Shown: positions 44,177 to 53,194 of the stretch, piece after piece
Position numbering within the stretch: position 1 is the first letter of the stretch
Layout: each line of letters opens with the position of its first letter
Origin: CAIUGU01 sp965279735
GTDB lineage: Bacteria > Pseudomonadota > Gammaproteobacteria > Steroidobacterales > Steroidobacteraceae
Assembly: GCA_965279735.1 (NCBI GenBank)
Contig: OZ257260.1
Coordinates: 496,001-560,000 of the forward strand
DNA length: 64,000 nucleotides
Direction: 5' to 3'
Notes under the pieces: model-generated
What the model was told of the DNA's origin: nothing
What the model saw: the letters and a program-made list of their open reading frames with translations, nothing else
Database searches by the model: none
Translations under genes and position numbers: made by a program

Positions 44177-45864
44177 GGCCTGGCAGTCCTGGACGCCCGA
44201 TTGCGATCCTTCCGTCTCGTGAAGGCACCAGTCAGGCAGCGCAAGGCTTCGTCAGGACTGAATATCCAGCGACGCCCATCGATGAGAGTGAAATTGCCAA
44301 CTGCCGAGACAGTGTGCAGACCTGTCGGGAACAGTCCTCCTGGATCGGGATTGACGAATGCAACCGTTTCCTCGGCATACGAGCTCGGAGTCAGTGTGGT
44401 TACCTTGTTGATGACGGTTCTGCCGCCATACGAATGCGAGCAATCCTGTGCCGGTCGATAGAGCACCCCTTCATGCACGAAGGGTGTCCCTGCAGGCCTG
44501 GATGACCGCACATCGATCTTGACCGGATTTGTGGCATGTTCGATCCACGGTCCTTCAAGATTGTCGGCATACCAGAGGCGAAGCTCTGCACTGGCGCCAT
44601 CGATGGCCGGCTCAGAGCCGGCCAGCCACCACCGGCCCTCATGCTGAAATGGAGTCGCATCCACCGTATCCGTTTTCGTCACCAGCGCGCGAACGCGACG
44701 CCAGCTGGCCGGGAAAACGCTGGCTGCGTAAAGCGCGATCTCGCCCGCTTCATGGGTTTCCGGGATGCAAAAGAGCTGGCCCTTTTCCTCAACGAGGAAC
44801 GGATAGGACATATGCACCGCGGGAACGGGTCCGATCTGCATTTGCCTGTATTCCGCAATGGCAGGCTGCGCCGCGGCAATCGTGCCTTTCACGAATGAGT
44901 ACCTGAGATGTTCACAGACAATCGTGAGACGCCCGTTTTCAATGATGCCGAATGGATCGGCAATGAACTCACCCTTGGGAGGCCCCGGCAGCCACTCGAC
45001 GTCATGCTTATCGCCTGCGAGCAGGCTCGAAATGGGCTGGTGAATGACTCCGACATTCCACTGGTCGTGCCTGCATATCTTCAGCACGACACGCATCATC
45101 GAGCGCCATGCCAGTCGCATGAAGAGTGCGGACATCGCAAAGTTCGATGGCGGGGCACGCTTGCGAGCCGCGCCGCCTTGTGATGGCTGTGTCGGGTACG
45201 CAGTGACCCCATTGCGTATGTCGCGACAAACGAATGCAGGCCACCTCAGGAATCTGTCCAGCAATTGAGCCCGGTTGGCGTTTATCGAGGTTCGCCTGGT
45301 TCTCAAGTGACCCTCGCGAAGAACAGCCACCCTTCCAGCGTCGCTCCCTATCCTGACCAGTCGTCCTGAAGACAGAGGCGCGTCATCATGGACCTCCCAA
45401 AAGCCGATGCTATCTTCTCGCTCTCCCTCTTGTCCGAACTGGTATTCCCAGACACCCAGACGAACGGACCTCGAGATCTGCAGTGCATCTTTTCGAGCCC
45501 CGAAATTGATGACGAAGTCGAGCGCAAGGTCAGCGATCTCGCTGCAGTCTTTCGCCTCCACACCCGGAGAAGGCGAGGACACTGGCGACAAAAGAACCGT
45601 GGGGAGTTTCGAGAATTGAATCGGCAATGGCGATCTTGCCGTCAGGGGATCCCGGCGCTGCTGGACAATGCTCCGGTAGAACAGGGGGCTGGGCCGCGTC
45701 GAGCCCGAGCGTTCAGTGGCGCCATTCGCGACGATCACTGCCGTGGCCGCCGTTCCGGTCTCCATTTCAAGGAACTCGAGGCAACGCAGCTGCCACGATT
45801 GCACACCCGACTCGGAAACAAGAATTCCAAAGCGTAGCACTGCATTGCTCTCAGTCGGGATCAT
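44173..45864 (-). CDS. Formyltransferase-like domain fused to a five-blade beta-propeller domain
   Basis: A 563-residue two-domain protein. Residues 10-165 have the Rossmann order of a formyltransferase (FGILVSESGVQSWQL, DFVINFGARKDA, LGVWEYQFG, GFWEV). However, the catalytic N-x-H of true 10-formyl-THF enzymes is absent: GVWEYQFG (137-144) stands at its place. Residues 265-545 form a GH43/GINT1-N-like propeller with HQPISSLL, WLPGPPKGEFIADPFG, YPFLVEEKGQLFCIPE and GRWWLAGSEP. This pairing occurs in polysaccharide clusters, but I know no tested function; it may be a sugar transferase or a modifying enzyme. It overlaps the GT4 gene by 4 bp. The 221 bases upstream show no gene. Confidence 0.7.
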   Translation of the reverse strand: MIPTESNAVLRFGILVSESGVQSWQLRCLEFLEMETGTAATAVIVANGATERSGSTRPSPLFYRSIVQQRRDPLTARSPLPIQFSKLPTVLLSPVSSPSPGVEAKDCSEIADLALDFVINFGARKDALQISRSVRLGVWEYQFGQEGEREDSIGFWEVHDDAPLSSGRLVRIGSDAGRVAVLREGHLRTRRTSINANRAQLLDRFLRWPAFVCRDIRNGVTAYPTQPSQGGAARKRAPPSNFAMSALFMRLAWRSMMRVVLKICRHDQWNVGVIHQPISSLLAGDKHDVEWLPGPPKGEFIADPFGIIENGRLTIVCEHLRYSFVKGTIAAAQPAIAEYRQMQIGPVPAVHMSYPFLVEEKGQLFCIPETHEAGEIALYAASVFPASWRRVRALVTKTDTVDATPFQHEGRWWLAGSEPAIDGASAELRLWYADNLEGPWIEHATNPVKIDVRSSRPAGTPFVHEGVLYRPAQDCSHSYGGRTVINKVTTLTPSSYAEETVAFVNPDPGGLFPTGLHTVSAVGNFTLIDGRRWIFSPDEALRCLTGAFTRRKDRNRASRTARP

Positions 45865-46085
45865 CGGATGGTCCCCGGAACCACAACGGGGCCGGCGCAG
45901 GCTTCGATCATTGCGTCATCATGCAGATGTGCAGGCGCGAACTGGCGCGAAACAAAGGAAATTTCTCGATGAAAAGCCATGATTCAAAGTGGGATTCGCC
46001 AGGTTAAGCCTTGATAGCAAAGTTCCCGGGCACGCGCAAAGTACGGGTGCCGATTTCCCGATAACCCGTGCTTCCGAGGTTCCGG

Positions 46086-47531
46086 TCAGATGGAATTGGC
46101 TCGCCACATCTGCCCGACCTGCTTGAGCAGAAAAGGCAGGGCGGCCAGCATGAAAGCGCCGAGGAACATGACTCCCGTCACGAATCTGGGTTCCGAACCA
46201 TGCAAGAGCCAGGTCGTGCCTGCCGCTGCCCCCAAGCCGCCGATCATCAGCAGCAGTGGCTTGATCGGCAATGCTCCCGCCAGGCGTGAGCGCAGGCTCA
46301 CCGCATACATGATGTTGATAATGGCCAACGAAGCCGTGCCGGCCATGATTGCTCCGCCGATTTCAAAACGCGGGACGAGCCAGAGATTGAGCAACACGCT
46401 GCAGCAGGTTCCTGCGGCCAGGATCTTGAAGCGCGCGACATTAAGGTCGGCGGCCAGCGATAGCCGTACCAGGACGATCTCGAGCAGCTGCATGAACGCC
46501 AGTACCGTGATGTGCTGCAGGACGGGTTCCGATCCCGCGAACTTGGCGCCCAGCATAGGCACCAGGAAATAAGGCACCACAAAATACAGGCCCCAGACCA
46601 CAAGGCCGGACATGAGAACGGCGATCATCCAGAAACTCTCCGCGACTCCGGCGAAAGCTTTCTCGTCTGATACCGCAAGCTGACTCAGCCGCGGATAGGC
46701 GGCGACGCCTAGGAAGGTCAGGGGCATGCAGGCCACTTCAACGAACTTCAGGCCCGTTGCATACGTGCCGGCGACCTCTTCACCGAACGTGAGTGTCAGG
46801 GCAATCAGCGATATGCGGATGAACACCTGGCCACAGATTTCCGCGGCGGCAAATGACCATACTGCTGCGACCTTTGCCTTCACGTCTGTCAATGACACGA
46901 CGACTTTCATGTGGCCAAGGCGTTGTCGCGCGGATTTCAACCCGGAATGGATCAGGACGAAGCCGAAGGCGGAGAACGCAGTCATTGCAAGCAGCAGTGA
47001 CGCTCCCATCCGTACGGCAACCGCGGCAACAATGAAAGCACCTCCCCGGCAGAACAGTTCGGCCAGAGCAGGCCCGGCCATCCGCTGTTCTGCGATCGCC
47101 GGGATGAACAGGCTGCGAGCCAGTGAATAACCGAGTTGGTAGACAGCGAGTGAGACCACTATTCCGGTGATGGCCCAGGAGGTGCGCGTGATGGCGAGGT
47201 AGAGTCCGACGCTCACTGCAGCGACCACGAGCATGCAGCACTGGGCGCCGATGAGACCTTCCATGAAGCGCTTGCGGCCCTCCTGCGGCAGCCGGGAATA
47301 CTCGCGGATGCCATATTCATCCAGACCGAGGCTGCCTATGACGTAGACGAAGCCCGCAATCGCGAACGCGTAAGAATAGGTGCCAATGCCCGCTGGCCCG
47401 AAATAGCGGGAAACCGCGACGAACAAGACAAGATTGACCAGGTTTGCAGCCAGCCGGCAAGCGACAAGCCACGCTGCATTGGACGAGATCTTCAAGTCAG
47501 GATCCGGGATGGAGCTTGGTAGCGTCTGCAA
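46086..47531 (-). CDS. Second Wzx-type flippase
   Basis: A 481-residue protein with 12-14 helices. The first segment SNAAWLVACRLAANLVNLVLFVAVSRYFGPAGIGTYS is the usual start of MOP flippases, and LGLDEYGIREYSRLPQEGR follows helix 2. No ATG exists near the 5' end; an in-frame stop lies upstream, so translation must begin at the TTG at 47531 or at another rare start such as TTG at 47495. It lies 36 bases after the amidotransferase gene. Its sequence differs from the flippase at 20547, which suggests a second lipid-linked glycan. Confidence 0.85.
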   Translation of the reverse strand: MQTLPSSIPDPDLKISSNAAWLVACRLAANLVNLVLFVAVSRYFGPAGIGTYSYAFAIAGFVYVIGSLGLDEYGIREYSRLPQEGRKRFMEGLIGAQCCMLVVAAVSVGLYLAITRTSWAITGIVVSLAVYQLGYSLARSLFIPAIAEQRMAGPALAELFCRGGAFIVAAVAVRMGASLLLAMTAFSAFGFVLIHSGLKSARQRLGHMKVVVSLTDVKAKVAAVWSFAAAEICGQVFIRISLIALTLTFGEEVAGTYATGLKFVEVACMPLTFLGVAAYPRLSQLAVSDEKAFAGVAESFWMIAVLMSGLVVWGLYFVVPYFLVPMLGAKFAGSEPVLQHITVLAFMQLLEIVLVRLSLAADLNVARFKILAAGTCCSVLLNLWLVPRFEIGGAIMAGTASLAIINIMYAVSLRSRLAGALPIKPLLLMIGGLGAAAGTTWLLHGSEPRFVTGVMFLGAFMLAALPFLLKQVGQMWRANSI

Positions 47532-47567
47532 GCCATGGTGTGAAAAGGGATCTCACGGCAGCGGACT

Positions 47568-49523
47568 TCACGCCTGCGCGGCCCGGGGACTTCGCGCGCT
47601 GCGAATCCAGTCTTCGACATCGGCAACGGACAGCCGGTCGAAGTACAGTCGCCAGAAAACCTCGAGATTGAACAGCATCCAGAGCCGGTAGTTGTGGTCG
47701 GCCTTGCCTTCCCAATGTTCTTCTGCAAGATCCTGCATCGCCTCGCGTCGGAAGATTCCCGCCTCTACGAGACGGCTGTTGTCGATCACGTTCTGCAGCA
47801 ACGGACGCAGCTCGTTCCGCAGCCAGATTGCTATCGGGAAACTGAAGCCCTGTTTGCGCCGGTACAGCAGTTCGTGAGGCAGATAACGTTCGCCGAGTTT
47901 GCGGATGAAATACTTCAGCCGCCTTTTCTTCAGTTTGAGGGGCGCCGGGATCCTCGCAGCGAATGTCGCCACCCGGCGGTCGAGGAACGGATTCCGCAGC
48001 TCCAGGCTATGTGCCATCGACATCTTGTCGGCAATCACGAGCTGGTGGTCGGCGAGCCTGGTCATGCAGTCCGTGTGCAGCATGCGGTCGATGAAGGCGG
48101 TGGCGGCACCATCCGAAAAATACTGCTCGAGAAGATTTTCGCTGCGGGCCTTGCCGATGACCTGCCACGTATCAGCCGTGAAGAGCGAGGTCTTTCTGCC
48201 ATGGGGGAATCGCAGGATTGCAGCGCTTTCCGCGTAGCGCTCGAATCCCGAATGGTCGGCGATCTGGTCCAGCCAGCGGAGCTTGCTGGCAAACGTGTTG
48301 TACCCGAAGCTGTCAGGGACAGCCTTGAAGAGATGGCGCAATACGCCGTGCCGGAGGACTCGCGGAATGTGGGAATACAGCTCAGCCAGCTCCTGGCCCT
48401 TGTAACGGTCATAGCCTGCGAACAGCTCGTCTCCTCCGTCTCCGCCCAGCGCGACCGTGACCTGCTGTCTCGCGACCCCCGAAACCACGTATACGCCCGC
48501 AGCGAGCGGATCAACGGGTTCCTCCATCGCGAAGGCCATCCTTGCGCCCAGCGTTGCGAGATCAGTATCCACGATCTTTTCAGTGTGTCTGGTACGGTAG
48601 GTGGCAGCAACCTGCCTGGCCCAGGGGAGCTCGCTTTGCGAAGCCTCATCCACGCCGATACTGAACGTACTCAACTGGGAACTTGACGCCTGAGCCGCAT
48701 ACGCCGTGACGAGGCTTGAATCGATGCCGCCGGAAAGGAACGTTCCAAGCGGGACTTCGCTCATCAAGTGCTCGCCCACGACGGTCTTCATGATGCCGTC
48801 CAGCTCATCGAGCAATTCGTTTTCCGGGCGTTGCAGCTTGGGTTCGTACGCAGGCGTCCACAAGCGCGTGAACCCGACCTGGCCAGCGTGCAGGATCATT
48901 GCGTGCGCTGCCGGGAGTTTCGAAATGCCTGCGAAGAATGTTTTTTCGGCGGGCAGGTAACGCAGGCTCATGTAGTGGGACATCGCCGCCAGGTCCGGCT
49001 TCCTCTCGACGCCCGGCAAGTCCAGAAGGGCCTTGATCTCCGAAGCGAATGCGATGCCGAACTGGCACCGGGTCCAGTACAGCGATTTCTGGCCCATCCA
49101 GTCCCGCACCAGCGTGAGCCGCTTCTCCAGCTTGTCCCAGACTGCGATCGAGAACATGCCTTCGAGCCGTTTGAGGCCGTCGAGGCCCCACGCTTCGAAT
49201 ACGGCAAGCACAACCTCGGTATCGCATGTGGTATCGAACCGGTGGCCACGCCCCTCGATCTCTGCCTTGACGGTCCGGTAGTTGTATATCTCGCCGTTGA
49301 AGACGATCGAATACCTTCCATCCGCGCTGTGCATCGGCTGCTGCCCATGCGCCACATCGATGATCGCCAGCCTGCGCATGCCTAGTGCCACGTCGGGCAG
49401 GACCAGGAAGCCTTCGTCATCAGGCCCCCTGTGGACAATCCTGTCAGTCATGTGGCGTACCCACTGCTCAAGCAGAGCGGGGTCTGTCGGTCTGTCGGGG
49501 AGTATTCCGGCTATTCCACACAT
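47568..49523 (-). CDS. asnB: Asparagine synthase-like amidotransferase (EPS-associated)
   Basis: A 651-residue class II glutamine amidotransferase. Cys2 of MCGIAG is the nucleophile; HRGPDDEG, RLAIIDVAHGQQPM and FNGEIYNY complete the glutaminase domain (2-210). The synthetase domain carries the pyrophosphate loop FLSGGIDSSLVTAYA (about 255-270) and GGDGGDELFAGYDRY. Glutaminase and synthetase motifs are intact, so it can adenylate a carboxylate and amidate it. Proteins of this group recur in exosortase/EPS loci and may amidate uronic acids instead of aspartate. It is read with the flippase gene downstream. Confidence 0.88.
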   Translation of the reverse strand: MCGIAGILPDRPTDPALLEQWVRHMTDRIVHRGPDDEGFLVLPDVALGMRRLAIIDVAHGQQPMHSADGRYSIVFNGEIYNYRTVKAEIEGRGHRFDTTCDTEVVLAVFEAWGLDGLKRLEGMFSIAVWDKLEKRLTLVRDWMGQKSLYWTRCQFGIAFASEIKALLDLPGVERKPDLAAMSHYMSLRYLPAEKTFFAGISKLPAAHAMILHAGQVGFTRLWTPAYEPKLQRPENELLDELDGIMKTVVGEHLMSEVPLGTFLSGGIDSSLVTAYAAQASSSQLSTFSIGVDEASQSELPWARQVAATYRTRHTEKIVDTDLATLGARMAFAMEEPVDPLAAGVYVVSGVARQQVTVALGGDGGDELFAGYDRYKGQELAELYSHIPRVLRHGVLRHLFKAVPDSFGYNTFASKLRWLDQIADHSGFERYAESAAILRFPHGRKTSLFTADTWQVIGKARSENLLEQYFSDGAATAFIDRMLHTDCMTRLADHQLVIADKMSMAHSLELRNPFLDRRVATFAARIPAPLKLKKRRLKYFIRKLGERYLPHELLYRRKQGFSFPIAIWLRNELRPLLQNVIDNSRLVEAGIFRREAMQDLAEEHWEGKADHNYRLWMLFNLEVFWRLYFDRLSVADVEDWIRSARSPRAAQA

Positions 49524-49604
49524 TATTTGGACGATCCGCGTATCGGCTTGCCGGTTTCGGGCATGCGAGTCATGAGGGGGTACGGCTATTACAGCACAAT
49601 GTTC

Positions 49605-49624
49605 CCCGTCCCAAGTTGGACGGG
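49605..49624. repeat. Perfect 7-bp inverted repeat before asnB
   Basis: CCCGTCC (49605-49611) and GGACGGG (49618-49624) flank the 6-base loop CAAGTT. It lies in the 134-bp gap between the GT-C gene and asnB, without a T-tract. It may be an operator or an mRNA hairpin. Confidence 0.4.
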
Positions 49625-49657
49625 ACAGGATGCCTGTCGCAAAACCTGCAGCTGCCT

Positions 49658-51154
49658 TCAGGGTGGTGGCAGGTCTTTGATGACGAGGAATTCGCTTGAT
49701 GCGGTTGTCATTGCCACCTGGTAGCGTCGATGGATCGCCTCTAGGCAGGCCGGCGTCATGCGGTGCGAGCCGGTGGAGTGATTCCGGTCGAGCACAATGA
49801 CCGAATACACACCACTATCCATCAAGCTACTGCAGGTCGTCCCTGCGGTGCCCGTGGCCCGCTGCTTCTGGCCGAAATTGAACATGTCGACAAGGAACGG
49901 CGCTCCTGCCCAGTAGCAGATGGCTGGAGTATCGCAAACGGCCTTCGACACTCCGTAGGTCCTGAGAGTGGCAACGTCGGTGAGCATGGTCTGCTCCCGT
50001 TCGATGAGCGAGGCGGTCTTCTGGACGTCCGCAGTCAGGGGCAGAAGCAGCTGGGCAGCGGTGATGGCTGTGAGCAATGTTGCGTAGATACTTGCCTTGT
50101 CAACATGCCAGGTGCCCAGACGAACCGTGCTGCCTGTTGCGTGATCAAGCAGGAGCCCTGCAATCATGCTGCCTGCGATCACCGCGTCGAAATAGCGGTT
50201 CATGTCGATACCGGCTCCGCCGGATGTGAGGAACCCAAGAAGCAGCGACACACATAGATACGCGAGAGCGAATCGCGAGGGGACGTCGCCGATCAGCCGT
50301 CGGCCTGCAAGGACTGCGGCGCATAAAACAGGCAGCAGCAACAAGAGGTGGTCCGCCTGTCGCCACAGCCGCCGCAGAGAGAAATCGCGCGGTGTGTTGA
50401 ACAGGTTTTCGAAAAAGGCGTTGCCGTAGAGCAACCATGCGCCGACGAACAGGGCAGTCGCCATCAGCACTGAACCGACGATCCACGCGATCCCCGTACG
50501 CTTCGATCTGCATAGGAGCCAGATGCCCGCCACCACCGGCAGTGGAATCAGCAGATGCTTCACCCAGCCGCCTGCAAGCATCAACAGTGAACCTGCAGCG
50601 AGTGCGACCGCCTGCCCGGGTGAGCGCCACATGGCGACCATCCCCGTTGTCATGAGCGCGTGGCCCAGCCATTGCGGGTCGTTCATGGCCAGATAGTGGG
50701 GCGCGGCAATGGCGGCCGTGCAGAGGAAGAGGAGGGAAGCAAACCAGGTCGAGCCGCGTGAGGCTCCTGCGAGCTTGAGCCAGACACCGATGTTGACTGC
50801 TACAACCAGAAGACTGAGCAAGGCTATGGCACGCCCTGCGGCGATCGTGTCGCCGGTCAATTTTCCTGCCAGCCCCACGACGTAGAAAGACAATGGGGGG
50901 TAGTTATTGCTGACCAGTGCATCGCCAGGTGGATATAGCGCGCCTCCTTCTATCGCGACGTCTGACCAATAGGCGTTCCAGCCTTCGTTCCAGTCGTGAA
51001 TGACGTAGTGAGGCAGGCTCAGGACAGGGTAGATGAGCGCGCCAACCGCGAGGACAGCCAGGACCCCAAGTGCGATCGTCAGCACAACGGGTACAGGCCG
51101 GCCCGGAGAGCCGCCGTCAGTATCCAGGGGATCGATGGAAGTGTGCCAGGTCAT
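49658..51154 (-). CDS. GT-C type membrane glycosyltransferase-like protein
   Basis: A 498-residue membrane protein with about 10-11 helices. After helix 1 the periplasmic loop contains HDWNEGWNAYWSDVA with Asp-x2-Glu, the position of the GT-C catalytic acid, then SNNYPPLSFYVVGL. The C-terminal 100 residues are soluble. It looks like the ArnT/PMT superfamily but is more divergent than the protein at 18524. It probably uses a polyprenyl-phosphate sugar. It is the first EPS gene downstream of glrR, 59 bases away. Confidence 0.72.
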   Translation of the reverse strand: MTWHTSIDPLDTDGGSPGRPVPVVLTIALGVLAVLAVGALIYPVLSLPHYVIHDWNEGWNAYWSDVAIEGGALYPPGDALVSNNYPPLSFYVVGLAGKLTGDTIAAGRAIALLSLLVVAVNIGVWLKLAGASRGSTWFASLLFLCTAAIAAPHYLAMNDPQWLGHALMTTGMVAMWRSPGQAVALAAGSLLMLAGGWVKHLLIPLPVVAGIWLLCRSKRTGIAWIVGSVLMATALFVGAWLLYGNAFFENLFNTPRDFSLRRLWRQADHLLLLLPVLCAAVLAGRRLIGDVPSRFALAYLCVSLLLGFLTSGGAGIDMNRYFDAVIAGSMIAGLLLDHATGSTVRLGTWHVDKASIYATLLTAITAAQLLLPLTADVQKTASLIEREQTMLTDVATLRTYGVSKAVCDTPAICYWAGAPFLVDMFNFGQKQRATGTAGTTCSSLMDSGVYSVIVLDRNHSTGSHRMTPACLEAIHRRYQVAMTTASSEFLVIKDLPPP

Positions 51155-51213
51155 GACCTGGCACTAATATTATGACTAGCCGGGCTCCACTTGCGTGTGC
51201 CCGGTTCGCAGAT

Positions 51214-52569
51214 TCAGCTGCGCTGCTTGAAGTCTTCGGGAGTCAGCTGATGCCGCCCCAGAAGCTTGTAGAAGTCCGTGCGATTGCGCTTCGCCAGGCG
51301 CGCGGCCTGGCTGACGTTGCCGCCGGTGATCTGGAGGATCTGCGAGAGATAGGTGCGGGTGAAGTCGTCGCGAGCCTCATCGAACGAAGGCAACCGGGCA
51401 GGGCTGCCCGAACCCAATGAACTCTGCACGATTTCCGCACTGATGATCGGGCTGGTCGTGAGTGCCACGTTCTGGCGGACGACGTTCTCAAGCTGGCGCA
51501 CGTTGCCGGGCCAGTCCGTGCTGACCAGCATCTCCACGGCTTCAGGCGCGTAAATGTGTCGGGCATGACCCGTTTCCTGGGAGATCCTTTCCAGGAAGTG
51601 GGAGATCAGGAGCGGGATGTCTTCGCGGCGCTTGGCAAGCGGCGGCATCTCGATCTGGACGACATTCAGGCGATAGAACAGATCTTCGCGGAAATGCCCG
51701 CCCATGATGAGTTGCTTCAGATCGCGGTGAGTGGCCGAAACAATCCGCACGTTCACTGATACCGCATCGGTGCTGCCGACGGGCCGCACCTGGTTTTCCT
51801 GGAGCACACGCAGCAGTTTGATCTGCAGGCGCATCGGCATGTCACCGATCTCATCCAGCAGCAGCGTCCCGCCATCGGCTGCCTGGAACATGCCTGCGTG
51901 ATCGCGCGTGGCACCGGCAAAGGCGCCTTTGGCATGTCCGAAGAGTTCGCTCTCGAGCAGGTTCTCGGCCATCGCGCTGCAGTTGATCGTCACGAACGGG
52001 CGATTGCGGCGCGGGCTGGCTTTGTGGATGGAGCGGGCGAGCAGTTCCTTGCCGGTACCGCTTTCTCCCGTAATCATCACGCGCGCATCAGTGCCGGCGA
52101 CCATGTGCGCCTGTGCCAGGCGTTCCTCCATGATCGAGCTGCGGGTGATGATTTCCGAACGCCAGTCTTCCGTGGTGTCGGCAAAGCCGGAGACTCGCAG
52201 TGCCTTCTGCACCTGGTCCAGCAGTTCCTGTTTTTCGACGGGCTTGGTGAGGAAGGCGAAGGCGCCGCTCTGCGTCGCCTGCACTGCATCGGGAATCGTG
52301 CCATGCGCCGTCAGGATGATGACCCTGAGGCCGGGAGCGCGCGTCTGGATCTCTTTCAGGAGGCCGATGCCATCCATCTGGTCCATGCGCAGGTCGGTGA
52401 TGACGAGATCGGGTCGAACTCGCGCCAGGGCAGCAAGCGCAGCCAATGCGCTTTCAACGGCTTCGACTTCGTAGTTTTCCGCCCGCAGACGGATAGTCAG
52501 CAGCCGGAGTAATCCGGGGTCGTCGTCAACGACCAGCAGGCGGGCTTTGCGCTTCGACTGAGGATTCAC
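51214..52569 (-). CDS. glrR: Sigma-54-dependent response regulator GlrR (QseF)
   Basis: A 451-residue NtrC-type activator. The receiver domain has LVVDDDPGLL, the phospho-acceptor Asp in LVITDLRMDQMDG and the Lys in FLTKPV. The AAA+ domain has Walker A GESGTGKELLA and Walker B GGTLLLDEIGDM. The C-terminal Fis-type HTH includes GGNVSQAARLAKRNRTDFYKLL. The sigma-54 contact loop reads GAFAGA instead of GAFTGA (codon GCC), a change at a key residue. The frame extends to a TTG at 52611; I prefer the GTG at 52569, giving a 44-bp overlap with qseG. With glrK and qseG it forms the classic three-gene unit; in E. coli GlrR activates glmY. Confidence 0.92.
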   Translation of the reverse strand: MNPQSKRKARLLVVDDDPGLLRLLTIRLRAENYEVEAVESALAALAALARVRPDLVITDLRMDQMDGIGLLKEIQTRAPGLRVIILTAHGTIPDAVQATQSGAFAFLTKPVEKQELLDQVQKALRVSGFADTTEDWRSEIITRSSIMEERLAQAHMVAGTDARVMITGESGTGKELLARSIHKASPRRNRPFVTINCSAMAENLLESELFGHAKGAFAGATRDHAGMFQAADGGTLLLDEIGDMPMRLQIKLLRVLQENQVRPVGSTDAVSVNVRIVSATHRDLKQLIMGGHFREDLFYRLNVVQIEMPPLAKRREDIPLLISHFLERISQETGHARHIYAPEAVEMLVSTDWPGNVRQLENVVRQNVALTTSPIISAEIVQSSLGSGSPARLPSFDEARDDFTRTYLSQILQITGGNVSQAARLAKRNRTDFYKLLGRHQLTPEDFKQRS

Positions 52570-53188
52570 TACGGGACCCAGCGGCACCAGGGGGCGAAGG
52601 ATTGCGCTCAATGATAGACCTCTCGATGTCTCTGATCGCGTCGAGTTTTGCCTGTGCTTCCTCTAGCGCCTTTTTCAGCCGTGCATTTTCATCAGCTTGC
52701 GTTTGCGCGCGACGGTCGGAGTTTGCCTGTGAGCGTGTACGTTCGTCGACTGTCGCAAGCAGGCGACGAGCATCGGCTTCAACTTTGAGTCTCGCTGTTG
52801 TTTCCTGCAGAACCACGGAAGCAAGCAGGCGCTCGTTCATGAGGAGTTTCTCGGGGCTCGCCAGCAGCGTTTCAAGGACCTTCTTGCCTTCTGCCGCATT
52901 GCTGGCCGGATGCCCTGGCATGACAAGTGCGACGGCATACCGCAGTGAATTCGCGGTGGTTGGTGCTGCCGTGTAGGTGCGTTCGACTTCGTGAAAAAGA
53001 TCGGCCTGCTGTGCGGGGTCACTGATGCCCAGTCTCTGCATCAGGTCCAGATAGGGATTTACATCTGCACCCGGCGTCACGATGGGAGCCGGCGCCACGG
53101 GATTTTCCGCGGTGGGCAGAACGCATCCGCAAAGCGACGTCGCAAGCAGGACACCGATTACTGTTTTTCGTATTCTCGTCGCAGGCAT
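52526..53188 (-). CDS. qseG: QseG-like lipoprotein
   Basis: A 220-residue lipoprotein. The signal peptide ends with the lipobox SLCGC, the second Cys being the likely lipidated residue. The mature part has a helical region followed by a coiled coil (about 145-190, LKVEADARRLLATVDERTR and ARLKKALEEAQAKLDAI). Position between a histidine kinase and a sigma-54 regulator is diagnostic for QseG, an outer-membrane lipoprotein that in E. coli contacts the kinase and controls its activity. Six bases separate it from glrK. Confidence 0.85.
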   Translation of the reverse strand: MPATRIRKTVIGVLLATSLCGCVLPTAENPVAPAPIVTPGADVNPYLDLMQRLGISDPAQQADLFHEVERTYTAAPTTANSLRYAVALVMPGHPASNAAEGKKVLETLLASPEKLLMNERLLASVVLQETTARLKVEADARRLLATVDERTRSQANSDRRAQTQADENARLKKALEEAQAKLDAIRDIERSIIERNPSPPGAAGSRSESSVEAQSPPAGR

Positions 53189-53194
53189 GAGGCG

